A DNA stretch of 64,000 nucleotides from Armigeres subalbatus (lineage: Eukaryota; Arthropoda; Insecta; Diptera; Culicidae). The position numbers and the translations under genes are program-made. The notes beneath the pieces are model-generated. The model searched no databases and was not told where the DNA came from. It saw only the letters and a list, made by a program, of their open reading frames with translations. This document shows, piece by piece, positions 43,905-56,640 of this stretch. Every line of letters starts with the position of its first letter. Positions within the stretch are counted from its first letter, which is position 1. The stretch is from the NCBI RefSeq assembly GCF_024139115.2, contig NC_085140.1:418202283-418266282 (forward strand), in the 5' to 3' direction.

Positions 43905-43968
43905 TTTTTTTCTTCTTTATTAAAGAGGCTTTCAGCCCTTGGCTGGTTCACCTCTGGACCCAGCAATA
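43905..43968 (-). mobile_element. Retroelement 3'-end fragment
   Basis: On the minus strand, GGGTCCAGAGGTGAACCAGC, then AGGGCTGAAAGCCTCTTT, then AATAAAG and an A-rich end. The GGGCTGAAAGCCTC hairpin before AATAAA is the style of retroelement 3' ends. Only about 60 bp, so no family is named. Confidence 0.35.
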
Positions 43969-43999
43969 TATCATTTTAACTGAAAGTTTAGCTAAACAA

Positions 44000-44240
44000 A
44001 ATCGTCAAAGAAAATCCTTCCAATTTTGTCACTGTTACGATTTTATCAACTATAACTCACGGACCGTGTTGATAAAAACTATTTGACCAAAATGACTTAT
44101 TCGGCCAAATGACCAATTCAGCCGAATGACCTGTTCGGCTAATTGACCTGCTTAGCCAAATGAACTGTTCGGCCAAATGACTTTCGGCCTACTGGTCTGG
44201 GTATATTCGGCCAAATACCTTTCGGCCTAGTGGCTTTGTC
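44000..44240. repeat. Composite: GATTTTATCA block plus GGCCAAATGACC block
   Basis: At 44020-44075, CGATTTTATCAACTATAACT and its partner GTGTTGATAAAAAC form a small foldback. From 44085 to 44235, about nine 15-17-bp units follow, of the type TTCGGCCAAATGACC, with AGCCGAATGACCTG and GCCTACTGGTC variants. The pairing of these two repeat types is also seen at 34655-35573 and 37205-37830. Confidence 0.65.
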
Positions 44241-44744
44241 GACGATGATCGAAATGTACTGTTTCAATATCAGTTGCGAGTCTTGGTTGACGCATAGGTC
44301 CTTCACATGGCTCCATCGCACTATTTGCTTTTTGTGAATTCAAATCATTAGTGCAAATTTCCGACAAAAGAGAAATATTCCGTTGATGTTTAAAAATCTC
44401 AAAAAAAGAAGTAGGACGTGCACACGGTCGATATGACTTCTGATTGAAACGGCTATTATGCCTTCGGCTCTAACATTATGCACCGATTTTAGCTGCTTTG
44501 TGGCTCTCCGGAGTCCGGATCATACCATCATCGATGTTGAATGCACCCAGCGACTAGTGGTTTAGGAGATGCTTCTTGCTACGATAAAGACTTGGCAGTA
44601 ACTCATTTCTTCATCACTGGAATGCTCGCAGATTTTTCAGAAAAAATGCTGAAGCAAAAAGGTCCTGAGTAGTAGAGGCGATTTTGTTCTATGATATTTT
44701 TGCTACGTGTTGGTCAATGACGTACACAAAGATGTGCTAGATTG

Positions 44745-45098
44745 TTAGAGCGAAGCTTTCAATGTTATTGGAGTGGAGTCCAGAACGGTCAACCAGTTAA
44801 TACTGGTAAGCAGGTCTACGATGCTGCAGTAGTGGGCCTTTAAAAAGTCGTAGAAAACGGAAGAGGAATGTGCGTAATTAACGGTTTTTTTTGAAAATTT
44901 GGGTGAAATCAAAATGTGATGGTTCTCGTTGACTACATTATTAATCTGATATAGCATGGCTGCACTGTAGCTATCAAGAAGTCCAGCAACATCGACATGG
45001 TATTGGTCGTCGGAACAGCGAGCTCCAAGGTAACACTGGAACGCAATGTGAACACTAGAATGAGGCAACAGAAAGTGTATTCTGGTTATGGCGACCAA
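44745..45098 (-). pseudogene. Non-LTR retrotransposon endonuclease fragment
   Basis: The minus-strand frame has LLDSYSAAMLYQINNVVNEN followed by an ILISP segment, then VFYDFLKAHYCSIVDLLTSI and NWLTVL: the end of an AP-type endonuclease and the linker before RT in CR1/jockey-group elements. The catalytic N-terminal part is not recognisable upstream, and no RT follows. A truncated relic. The composition recalls the RT pseudogene at 12791-15330, which lacks this part. Confidence 0.6.
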
Positions 45099-48000
45099 TT
45101 ATCGGTAGGCTCAGGCGAGAGCTCGTTCAATCACCCTCATGCCACGTTTCATGTACCTCAATGTCTCCTGCGAATATCCGAGCATCAAAACGAGCTATTT
45201 GTGACAGTTTCTGGATCACATGAATCCATCAGACGAGAAATTACATCTGCCCATCTCTGGATGAGATTACTCGTCTGCAGTAGAAAGAAGAATTCTCCAT
45301 TGATTCCCATGATACCATTGTATCTGACTTAGTTGCAGTCATTGAGGTTCTTGGGGAATACTTCGCGTCGCGGATTGGTATCGAGCCATACCCCTTTACA
45401 GGCTCGAACGAAGAGAATGGACGATCAGCTAAATTCCGGATCGGATTCGCTGGCCTGGTTAGTGTCCTGCGTGAAGTTCACAACGAGATATAAATTATTA
45501 GCTATTTAACACAACACTGGCACCTTTGAGACGCCTTTTCCAGGTTGCAAACTTTCTTGACCTATTCGTATCGGTATCCTTCTGATGTGGATGTGAGAGA
45601 ACCAGATATTAAACACAAACCGCCATCTCCGCCACGGCTTAAGTGAAGCTACAGCTGCAATCAATATCATTGAAACGATTTTTACTTACATCAGACACGA
45701 ACAGTGGTTCTCGAGACCCTACAGTTCGTCTACCTACATAATAAACAAGCATGAGTATAGTTAAATTATGGTTTTTATACTGGACTGGGGTTGAAGTTTT
45801 TACAGCAAAAGTCGCTGCCATTTTCGTTCTGGTCATGGTACTTTCAAGCAAGCTGAGTACAGGGTTATTGAGCAGTCGACGCACTTGAAAAAGTACCACG
45901 ATCCATCTCGCCCTTTTTCTAAACGAAGCACAACTTACTCTTCTACACTTTGATTTGTGTGAATGATTTTTACACATGATGACTGTTAGATTAGTTAGAT
46001 CACTAAGAGTAAAATCAGCAGTGATTCAAATCGTTCGGGGCTGTCAGTTTGAATATGAATCTGGAACATTAATTTTCCCAGCAGCTGTTCTAGATTCATT
46101 TTTTATACCAGTCAAAAAAATAAAACTGGTAGAACGCTCCGTTCTATTTTCTGCAGACTTGAACCACGACTGAATCACGAGGTTCAAATATTTTTCAATT
46201 GTTTTGGTGTATGAATGCGTCATTTTATCTACGGATCAATCCACTTTGCAATTACGGCGCTTTTCTTGGCAGCAACATAATGATTTTTCATTTAATTGAA
46301 AATTTGAAAAACATGAATGGAACACTGCTGGAGAAACCAACATGTTTGTTCTATTTTGCTCCAGATGCAAACTAGAATAGTGGTCGAAAATTTGGAATGA
46401 GACTGAATCACTCCTGATTTCACTCTAATAATTTTAACACCGATTGTGAACTTTTTGAAATTAGGATGAATAAAAAAACTTCAGCCATGAAGGTTACAAA
46501 GTTTAATAGCGTGTAGCACTAGCAATCAACGAACTACACTCTAGCCACTTCCTGATTTCAATCAGTCCCATTTCTTTCACCAGCTGATTAACGTATCAAT
46601 CAATCTGCTGACTGGGTACGGACCAAGATACCCGGACAAACCTTTCCGCGGAGTACCCACTTTCCCAGTCACCTTTCAAAATCAAACGCTTCGCATCTCG
46701 TTAGCACAAATCACTCTATTCCACCCGGATAGCTCGGGTCAGTTAGCCAAATTGACAACATAATAAAGCGCACTAGATGCAAATTGGACCTCCTGGCAAA
46801 CTCGGTGCTCGTCTGGTAGTCGAATGCCGGTTGTAAACCGCGCGAAGACCTGCTCCGCTGTCCAAATTAAGAGACTAAACGGGCTTCGGCACCCGGACTA
46901 GGCTTAAGCTCTTTCTCTAAGTAAGCAATTTGAGCAATTCGTGTTGGTGCTGGTCAGCGCTTGACTGTGCTGATGCCATTGCTTTGCCTGCTCGCGGTAA
47001 TTTGCACACTTTGCTGCTAGGTACATGCACTGACTGCCCCGGATTGGCACCGTTTATTTGGCCGTAATACAGTGTCGTTCCGATTTTGGCAACCTGGAAT
47101 GAAAGTGAAAAAAAAGCTTAGAAATGAAGACGTTACTATCTGATTAGGATGTTGGTAAAATATGTTCACAAATTAAGCGCATTTCGATACATTTTACGAG
47201 CATGGTCATATAGCCTTCTTCTAAAGTACATATTTTTTAACTTATTTTAAAGGAGAATAGTGAAAGTTGAAAAATAGGAAGACCCTATGAAGCATTGAGC
47301 TACGTGTCTCAACTAGTTCGGCTGGTTCCTAGGTGTCTGTCCCCTTCAATGAGCCTCCGCGTTCCGTTGGTGGTCCGGTGCCTCACTGCGCGCCGTTGGG
47401 CTGCGAAGCGACGATGAAGTGCTTTCGGGAAGATGTTGCAAATGTATTACCATTCAATTGTCAGAAGCTATTACCGGCTCGTTGGATTGATTAATTTACG
47501 AGGAAGACTCGGTTCGGAAATCTGCATTGAGTGAGCGATTGCCGTTGTTTTCGTGTGTCTGGTGGGCTTTTCGTTCGGTGCACTCACTGCGGTGCATTCT
47601 GCCAGTTACTGTTGCGCCTTGCGTTCTTAGCAGGGCTCGTTCGTCTGGATCAGTGAAGCTCGTCGCTCGTGAAACTTACCGGAGAATGTTATGGGTTATT
47701 ATTTATAGCCACCCAGCATGCGCGGGCATCCGCAGAAGCGGAATCAAAGCCTATAAATTATGGATATTGTCGCTATCTGGGCTTGTACCAAGTTCCAACA
47801 GCAGCAGCTGGATCAGAAAGGAACTCAGAACCGGCCTCAGATGGTCGTAAATTAATTTGTTGCTTTTGTCTTTGACGATGCAATTGCGTATTCTGCATGC
47901 CAGGGATGATTTGTAGGTCCTTCATGACATGGGAGTTAACGACGCTCTGATTTATTAGAATTTAAACTGTCGCCGGTGATTGACCCAACGGTTTCAAAAT

Positions 48001-49083
48001 CTTTCACTAATTGATTCCACTTCCAAAAGTCCTCCTAAAGCATCTTCATTTATCAATTTGAGAAGCATTTAATAATATTTGTTTGTTGAAACGAGAACCA
48101 CCGCCTCGCAGCCGCGAGGCGATGATCTATTGTGTCGGACAGCGTTCGACGACAGCGTCCTATAAATAATAACGCAATGTCTTCCTCCGATACGATCCTA
48201 AGTGATCGAGCCGTGTCGTTGTCGTATCCGTCATACGATGTGGATCATAAATCATCGAATTATAAAGCCGTTTGTGGAGGGGATTGATTTGTTTGCATTG
48301 TGGGCCATGCGAGCGAATTCAGGTTCGTTTGCTGGTGCCTCAATGGTGGTCAATCAAGGATAAATGTGCTCGTAAGGTAGATATCCCCCTATGGATAAGG
48401 CCTTCGAGATCCAGGATGACGCACAGATGCCACACACCACGCTGGAGTACGAATAACAGAACGGTGTGGATTATAATTTGTGTCGATAACTGCCGCGTTG
48501 TTGTGAACTGGGAGACTGAGTCATCATTTCCTGACAGACAGGTTTGGACTGCGAATCGATTGGTGGCAGGCGTTAAATCTGCGATTTATTGCATGCAATT
48601 GTATGGATTGATTGAGTTATTTTCGATGGAGATGAGATTGCAACAGTCTTAGATTGTATGTATCTTCAAATGACCATCTGTGTTGAGCAAGGAATATCAG
48701 ATGTTATTTGTATCGAGCACATTTGAACTTGACGATGTTTAATTCTCAGATTTCTTAAAAAATCTAATAACAATTACTCAAGAGTTAATTTTTTTATTAC
48801 TTTATTTCCGTGATTATTTATTTGATTTATAAGTTCATCACGTAAGAGAGTTAAAATTGAAAGGTTAAATTAAATTATTTTTAAAAATAGGAATATACTC
48901 TGTGCTGAGAGTCCCGTCAATTGCAAACACCTACCTGTATACATGGTTGGGTCCCAAGTCCGATTCCACAGCGTACTGCCATCATGTTCATGCCCTTCCA
49001 CGAAGTTACCGGCCTCTATCCGGTTCTCTATTGAATATTGTTTGAGCTATTCTTTCATCCGACATTAATACTAAGTAACCAGC
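45099..49083. other. Long unique stretch, no gene recognised
   Basis: The region is GC-richer at 46500-47060 and 47330-48650. Frames of 60-126 codons occur on both strands with no domain, and none continues across plausible splice sites. A minus frame at 45977-45639 has weak coding character and internal GTAGGTA/TTGCAG splice-like words. CCGATTTTGG at 47078 is a stray piece of the 35190 family. Regulatory or intronic DNA is possible. Nothing tandem is seen. Confidence 0.4.
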
Positions 49084-49690
49084 TCACTGAAGTCTACCGT
49101 ATTTTAAACGATTCACAATATTTTCTTCTTTGTACACTTGATACAGCTCGTGATTCATGCGCCTGCGCCACACATCATTTTCTAGTTTCCCTCCGAGTAT
49201 TGTACGTAGCACTTTACGCTCGAAAACTCCTAGAGCTCTCCGGTTAGTTTCTTCTAAAGTCCACGTTTCATGTCCGTAAAGGGTCACTGGTAGGAACCGA
49301 GTTTTATGCAGAGCAAATTTTGTTTCTGTCTGCATTTTGCAGGACCTAAATTTATTACGTAATTCGCAGCAACAATTCGTCTTTTCACTTCACGGGAAAC
49401 GTCATTGTCACGTGTTACATGCATTCCTAGGTAAACACATTCTTCTACAACTTCAAACACAATCACATAAAGCACTACCTCATTACCAACATCGCTAAAT
49501 CTTCCTCTATCTCTGCCTGCAACCATGCAGCTTGTCTGGGTAGAGTTAACGGTTAAGCCTATCCTCGCCGTCTCCTTGTTCAGTGGGACAAAAGCCTCTA
49601 ATACTGCTCTGTGATCGATTCCGATGATGGCGATGTAATCCGCAAAGCCCAGGAGCATATGCAATCATGTGATGATAGTGCCTCTGCACG
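49084..49690 (-). pseudogene. RTE-like RT fragment with mutated catalytic motif
   Basis: The minus frame 49664-49284 starts inside the RT palm: LLGFADYIAIIGIDHRAV, where the catalytic FADD reads FADY. Then come ETARIGLTVNSTQT, FEVVEECVYLG and DNDVSREVKRRI. A second frame (49335-49084) continues with LYGHETWTL, FERKVLRTI and RRRMNHELYQVY, collinear with the copy at 10046-10889. Both 5' and 3' ends are missing. A dead copy. Confidence 0.8.
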
Positions 49691-49967
49691 CCAGAGCTCC
49701 TAATCGCGCCCTAGAGTGCAATGTTAAACATTAAATTCAAAAGTGTTGAAAGCTGATCTTCAAATTCTAACTCATCACTTCCTAAAACAAGTCTGCGTTA
49801 GTGCTTCTCAGAAATATTTGCTCGAATAAACATATTTCCGATACTGACACTATTACTAAAAAAATCTTTTTGGGACGTTCCAGCTAATCAAAAAATCCGG
49901 TTCTTCGATTATAATTTTACAACATTTCCCTGATCGGGAAAATTATAACAGTGAACTTTCCGTTTCG

Positions 49968-50032
49968 AGGCCGAAAGGGTCGTTTGGGCGAACGTCTTTT
50001 GGCAAAATGCCGTTTGGCCAAATAGTTAAAAT
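49968..50032. repeat. Short GGCCGAAAGGGTCGTTT block
   Basis: Four degenerate units of the GGCCGAA/TTTGGCC family immediately left of the giant foldback. With the GTGAGAAGTGAG block to the right of that element (57060-57255), it matches the uninterrupted order at 37205-37775. Confidence 0.55.
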
Positions 50033-50540
50033 TGTTTCTTTATTAACCCTCTAAGACCCGGGACGAACGGATTTTTTTCAAATGGCTCGCATTCAGCACC
50101 TGATCGTCGGAATTCCTCGCGGTTTCGTTTGTGCTCAATGGGAATAGCTATATTTTTGCTCTAATACATTTTCAAATAAAATTTTTTGTTCAGGTCCGAG
50201 TTATTGCTAAAAATAAGTGTGCGCGGGGGTGTTTTTTTCTATAATTCAAACATCTCTTCAGTATTCTGGACGTGTTCATGCCCAAAATTTATCAAATCAC
50301 CCGTCATACCAACCCAAAATGATATTTGTAAAGATTTTTAGTCGATTCCGATGTTTTCACCATTTGAGTAGGGCAGGATTGACTGAATTCAGGGCCGCAT
50401 TCAGGGGTAAAATGGTAGAGTATGGGCTAAAAATTCAATTACAATGAAATTTGCATAAGCATGCGGCTGCACAAATTTTACATATCAGGAGTTTTAAATA
50501 TTTAATTTTTAATTGAAATTGATCTTCTGAAATTTATATC

Positions 50541-51440
50541 AGGGCCGGTTTCAGGGGTCCAAATAGGGAGAGCAAGGGCCATATCACCAAAAGCAATGGA
50601 ACTGGACATGCGACTGCTCAAACACCATGGAAACACAACAGGAGCTCAAAGAAATCTGTTTCAAATGGAAATTGATCTTCTGAAATTTTGACCAGGGCCG
50701 GATTCAGGGGTCTAAATGGGGAGAGCAAGGGCCATATCCCCAATTGCAATGAAACTGGGCATGCGACTGCTCAAACTTCATGAAAACACATCAGGAGCAC
50801 AAAGAACTCTGTTTGAATTTGAAATTGACCTTCTGAAATTTTGACCAGGGCCGGATTCAGGGGTCCAAAAGGGAAGAGCAAGGGCCATGTCACCAAAAGC
50901 AATGAAACTGGGCATGCGACTGCTCAAACACCATGGAAACACATCAGGAGCTCAAAGAAATCTGTTTCAAATGGAAATTGATCTTCTGAAATTTCAACCA
51001 GGGCCGGATTTAGGAGTGAAAATGGGGAAGGCAGGGGCCATATCACCAATTGCAATGAAACAGGGCATGCGACTGCTCAAACTTCATGAAAACACATCAG
51101 GAGCTCAAAGAATTCTGCTCGAACTTCAAATTGTCTTTCCGAAATTTTGACCAGGGCCGGCTTCAGGGGTCCAAATGGGGAGAGCAAAGGCCATATCACC
51201 AATAGAAATAAAACTGGGCAGTGGGCATGCGACTTCATGAAAACACTTCAAACAAAAAACTTCATGAAAACACATCTGCATCTCAAAGAACTCTGTTTGA
51301 ATTTGAAATTGACTTTCTGAAATTTCAACCAGGGCCGGATTCAGGGGTGAAAACATGGAGAGCTCAAACATCATGAAAACACATCAGGAGCTCAAAGTAT
51401 TCTGATTGAACTTGAAACTGCTCTGATACAAATTTCAGGA
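50541..51440 (+). repeat. 153-bp tandem units, left arm of foldback
   Basis: The anchor AGGGCCGG starts at 50541, 50694, 50847, 51000 and 51153: exactly 153 bp apart, then 51331 after a 26-bp insertion. Units contain TCAGGGGTCCAAATGGGGAG, GGGCATGCGACTGCTC and CATCAGGAGCTCAAAG. Within-unit frames are open because 153 is a multiple of three, giving artificial repeated peptides. Confidence 0.9.
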
Positions 51441-54400
51441 ATTTCTCCGGAAAATACTCCAGGAATTCCTCTAGAAGTTCCTCCGGGAATTCCTGCAGGA
51501 ATTTCTCCGGAAGTTCCTCCAGGAATTCCTCCGGAAGTTCCTCCAGGAATTCCTCCGGAAGTTCCTCCAGGAATTCCTCCGGAAGTTCCTCCAGCAATTC
51601 CTCCGGAAGTTCTTTCAGGAAATGTTCCGGAAAATCCTCCAAAAATTTCTGCCGAAGTTCCTCCGGAAGTTCCTTCAGAAATTCCTTCGGAAATCCCTCC
51701 AGGAATTCCTTCGGAAATTCCTCCAGGAATTCATTCGGAAGTTCCTCCAGGAAATCTTATAGAAGTTCCTCCGGGAATTCCTCCGGAAGTTCCTCCAGGA
51801 ATTTCTCCGGAAGATCTTTCAAGAAATTCTCCGGAAAATCCTCAAAGAATTTCTGCCGAAGTTCCACCGGGAATTCCTCCGGAAGTTCCTTCAGGAATTC
51901 CTTCGGAAAATCCTCCAGCAATTCATTCGGAAATTCCTCCAGGAATTCATTCGGAAGTTCCTCCAGGAAATCCTATAGAAGTTCCTCCAGGAATTCATCC
52001 GGAAGTTCCTCCACGAATTCCTCCATGAATTCCTCCAGGAAGTTCCTCCATGAATTCCTCCAGAAGTTCCTTCATAAATTCCTCGGGAAGTTCCGCCATG
52101 AATTCTTCCCGAAGTTCCTCCAGGAATTCATCCGGATGTTCCTACAGAATTTCCCTCGAAGTTCCTCCAGGAATTTCCCGGAAGTTCCTTCAGGAATTCC
52201 TTCGGAAGTTTCTCCAGGAATTCCTCCGGAATTTCCTCCAGCAATTCCTCCGGAAGTTCTTTCAGGAAATGTTTCGGAAAATCCTCCAAAAATTTCTGCC
52301 GAAGTTCCTCCGGAAGTTCCTTCAGAAATTCCTTCGGAAATCCCTCCAGGAATTCATTCGGAAATTCCTCCAGGAATTCATTCGGAAGTTCCTCCAGGAA
52401 ATCTTATAGAAGTTCCACCAGGAATTTCTCCGGAAGTTCCTCCAGGAATTCCTCCGGAAGATCTTTCAAGAAATCCTCCGGAAAATCCTCAAAGAATTTC
52501 TGCCAAAGTTCCACCGGGAATTCCTCCGGAAGTTCCTTCAGGAATTCTTTCGGAAAGTCCTCCAGCAATTCATTCGGAAATTCCTCCAGAAATTCATTCG
52601 GAAGTTCCTCCAGGAATTCATTCGGAAGTTTCTCCAGGAAATCCTATAGAAGTTCCTCCAAGAATTCATCCGGAAGTTCCTCCACGAATTCCTCCATGAA
52701 TTCCTCCGGAAGTTCCTCCATGAATTCCTCCGGAAGTTCCTTCATAAATCCCTCGGGAAGTTCCGCCATAAATTCTTCCCGAAGTTCCTCCAGGAATTCA
52801 TCCGGATGTCCCTACAAGAATTTCCCTCGAAGTTCCTCAAGGAATTTCCCGGAAGTTCCTTCAGGAATTCCTTCGGAAGTTTCTCCAGGAATTCCTCCGG
52901 AAATTCTTCCATAGATTCCTCCGGAAGTTCCTCCATAAATACTTCCGAAAGTCCCTCCAGGAATTCTCCGGAAGTTCCTCCAGGAATTCCTCCAGGAATT
53001 CCTCCTGAAGTTCCTCCAGGAATTCCTCCGGAAGTTCCTCCAGGAATTCCTCCGGAAGTTCCTCCAGGAATTCGTCCGGAAGTTCCTCCAGGAATTTCTC
53101 CGGAAGTTCCTCCAGGAATTTCTCCTAAAGTTCCTCCAGAAATTCCTCTGGAAGTTGCTCCAGGAATTCCTCCGGAAGTTCCCCCAGGAATTCCTCCGGA
53201 AGTTCCACCAGGAATTTCTCCGGGAGTTCCTCCAGGAATTCCGTTGGAAGTTCCTCCAGGAATTCCATCGTAAGTTCCTTCAGGAATTCCTTCGGAAATT
53301 CATCCAAGAATTTCTTCGGAAGTTCTTTCAAGAATTTTTCCAGGAGGTGCTCCAGGAAGTTCCACCAGGAATTCCTTCCTAAGTTCCACCAGGAATTCCT
53401 TCGGAAGTTCCTCCAGGAATTCCTTCGGAAGTTCCACCAGGAATTCCTTCGGAAGTTCCACCAGGAATTCCTTCGGAAGTTCCACCAGGAATTCCTTCGG
53501 AAGTTCCACCAGGAATTCCTTCGGAAGTTCCACCAGGAATTCCTTCGGAAGTTCCACCAGGAATTCCTTCGGAAGTTCCACCAGGAATTCCTTCGGAAGT
53601 CAAAAATTCCTGGAGGATCTCTGAAAGTTCCGAAAGAATTCCTGAATTCGCGAAGTAACTTCTGCAGAAATTCCTGCATGAACTTCTGGAGGAATTCCAG
53701 GAGAAACTTCCGAAGGAATTCCTGGTGGAACTTCCAGAAGAATTACTGGTAGAACTTCCGAAGGAATTCCTGGTGGAACTTAGGAAGGAATTCCTGGTGG
53801 AACTTCCGAAGATTCCTGGTGGAACTTCGAAGGAATTCCTGGTGGAACTTAGGAAGGAATTCCTGGTGGAACTTCCTGGAGCACCTTCTCGGAAAATTCT
53901 TGCAAAAACTTCCGAAGAAATTCCTGGAGGAATTTCCGAAGGAATTCCTGAAGGAACTTCCGATGGAATTCCTGGAGGAACTTCCAATGGAATTCCTGGA
54001 AGAACTCCCAGAGAAATTCCTGGAGGAACTTCCGCGGGAATTCCTGGAGGAACTTCCGGAGGAATTCCTGGAGCAACTTCCAGAGGAATTTCTGGAGGAA
54101 CTTCCGGAGAAATTCCTGATGGAACTTCCGGAGAAATTCCTGGAGGAACTTCCGGACGAATTCCTGGAGGAACTTCCGGAGGAATTCTAGGAGGAACTTC
54201 CTGGAGGAACTTCCGGAGGAATTCCTGGAGGAACTTCCGGAGGAACTTCCGGCAGGAATTCCTGGAGGAACCTCCTGGAGGAACTTCCGGAGGAATTCCT
54301 GGAGCAACTTCCAGAGGAATTTTTGGAGGAACTTCGGGAGAAATTCCTGGAGGAACTTCCGGAGAAATTCCTGGAGGAACTTCCGGAGAAATTCCTGGAG

Positions 54401-55085
54401 GAACTTCCGGACGAATTCCTGGCGGAACTTCCTGGAGGAACTTCCGGAAGAAATTTCTGGAGGAACTTCCGGAGGAATTCCTGGAGGAACTTCCGGAGGA
54501 ATTCCTGGAGGAACTTCCGGAGGAATTCCTGGAGGAACTTCCGGAGGAATTCCTGGAGGAGCTTCCAGAGGAATTCCTGTAGGAACTTCCGAATGAATTC
54601 CTGGAGGAACCTCCTGGAGGAACTTCCGGAGGAGTTCCTGGAGGAACTACCGGAGAATTCCTGGAGGAACTTTCGGAAGTATTTATGGAGGAACTTTCGG
54701 AAGTATTTATGGAGGAACTTCCGGAGGAATTTATGCAGGAACTTCCGAAGGAATACCTGGAGAAACTTCCGAAGGAATTCCTGGAGGAACTTCCGGGAAA
54801 TTCCTCGAGGAACTTCGAGGAAAATTCTTGTAGGAACATCCGGATGAATTCCTGGAGGAACTTCCGGAAGAATTCATGGCGGAACTTCCCGAGGGATTTA
54901 TGAAGGAACTTCCGGAGGAATTCCTGGAGGAACTTTCGGAGGAATTCCTGGAGGAACTTTCGGAGGAATTCCTGGAGGAATTTTCGGAGGAATTCCTGGA
55001 GGAACTTCCGGAGAAACTCCTGGAGGAATTCCCGGAGGAACTTCTAGAGGAATTCCTGGAGTATTTTCCGGAGAAATTCCTGAAA
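51441..55085. repeat. 24-bp double-palindrome array, foldback core
   Basis: Unit GGAATTCCTCCGGAAGTTCC plus TCCA. Each unit holds GGAATTCC (an EcoRI site) and TTCCGGAA, both perfect palindromes. About 90 units run in one orientation to about 53605, then about 58 in the complement from about 53690. Ten almost identical units with CCTTCGGAAG lie just left of the switch (53400-53600). Higher-order repeats exist: 51600-52020 closely resembles 52260-52680. All frames on both strands are largely open, so encoded Glu/Leu/Pro or Pro/Ser repeat proteins are artefacts. Confidence 0.9.
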
Positions 55086-55186
55086 TTTGTATCAGAGCAG
55101 TTTCAAGTTCAATCAGAATACTTTGAGCTCCTGATGTGTTTTCATGATGTTTGAGCAGCCCGCTCTCCATGTTTTCACCCCTGAAT

Positions 55187-56640
55187 CCGGCCCTGGTTGA
55201 AATTTCAGAAAGTCAATTTCAAATTCAAACAGAGTTCTTTGAGATGCTGATGTGTTTTCATGAAGTTTGAGCAGTCGCATGCCCACTGCCCAGTTTTATT
55301 TCTATTGGTGATATGGCCTTTGCTCTCCCCATTTGGACCCCTGAAGCCGGCCCTGGTCAAAATTTCAGAAAGACAATTTGAAGTTCGAGCAGAATTCTTT
55401 GAGCTCCTGATGTGTTTTCATGAAGTTTGAGCAGTCGCATGCCCTGTTTCATTGCAATTGGTGATATGGCCCCTGCCCTCCCCATTTTCACTCCTAAATC
55501 CGGCCCTGGTTGAAATTTCAGAAGATCAATTTCCATTTGAAACAGATTTCTTTGAGCTCCTGATGCGTTTCCATGGTGTTTGAGCAGTCGCATGCCCAGT
55601 TCCATTGCTTTTGATGATATGGCCCTTGCTCTCCCCATTTAGACCCCTGAAGCCGGCCCTGGTCAAAATTTCAGAAGGTCAATTTCAAATTCAAACAGAG
55701 TTCTTTGAGCTCCTGATGTGTTTTCATGAAGTTTGAGCAGTCGCATGCCCTGTTTCATTGCAATTGGTGATATGGCCCCTGCCCTCCCCATTTTGGTTGA
55801 AATTTCAGAAGATCAATTTCCATTTGAAACAGATTTCTTTGAGCTCCTAATGTGTTTCCATGGTGTTTGAGCAGTCGCATGCCCAGTTTCATTGCTTTTG
55901 GTGACATGGCCCTTGCTCTTCCCTTTTGGACCCCTGAATCCGGTCCTGGTCAAAATTTCAGAAGGTCAATTTCAAATTCAAAAAGAGTTCTTTGTGCTCC
56001 AGATGTGTTTTCATGAAGTTTGAGCAGTCGCATGCCCAGTTTCATTGCAATTGGGAATATGGCCCTTGCTCTCCCCATTTAGACCCCTGAAGCCGGCCCT
56101 GGTCAAAATTTCAGAAGGTCAATTTCAAATTCAAACAGAGTTCTTTCAGCTCCTGATGTGTTTTCTTGAAGTTTGAGCAGTCGCATGCCCTGTTTCATTG
56201 CAATTGGTGATATGGCCCCTGCCCTCCCCATTTTCACTCCTAATGCCGGCCCTGGTTGAAATTTCAGAAGATCAATTTCCATTTGAAACAGATTTCTTTG
56301 AGCTCCTGATGATTTTCCATGGTGTTTGAGCAGTCGCATGCCCAGTTCCATTGCTTTTGGTGATATGGCCCTTGCTCTCCCCATTTAGACCCCTGAAGCC
56401 GGCCCTGGTCAAAATTACAGAAGGTCAATTTCAAATTCAATCAAAGTTGTTTGAGCTCCTGATGTGTTTTCATAAAGTTTGAGCAGTCGCATGCCCAGTT
56501 TCATTGCAATTGGTGATATGGCCCCTGGTCACCCCCATTTCGACCCCTAAATCCGGCCCTGATATAAATTTCAGAAGGTCAATTTCAATTGAAAATTAAA
56601 TATTTAAAACCCCTGATATGTAAAATTTGTACAGCCGCAT
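55187..56640 (-). repeat. 153-bp tandem units, right arm of foldback
   Basis: The inverse anchor CCGGCCCT starts at 55187, 55347, 55500, 55653, 56093, 56246, 56399 and 56553, spaced 153-154 bp except for one 160-bp interval and one gap with a partial deletion near 55795. The right arm has more units than the left, so copy number has changed after the palindrome formed. Confidence 0.9.

Noticed and set aside
50887..51150. Repeated 80-90-residue peptides in the foldback arms (also 55357-56384)
   Set aside because: The 153-bp period is a multiple of three, so each unit gives the same frame. The peptides have no domain and both arms give them on opposite strands.
53379..54839. 486-codon minus-strand frame (and frames at 52025-52699 and 53725-54582)
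   Set aside because: Product of the 24-bp array: the unit is a multiple of three and lacks stops in most frames on both strands, so overlapping repeat 'proteins' appear everywhere.
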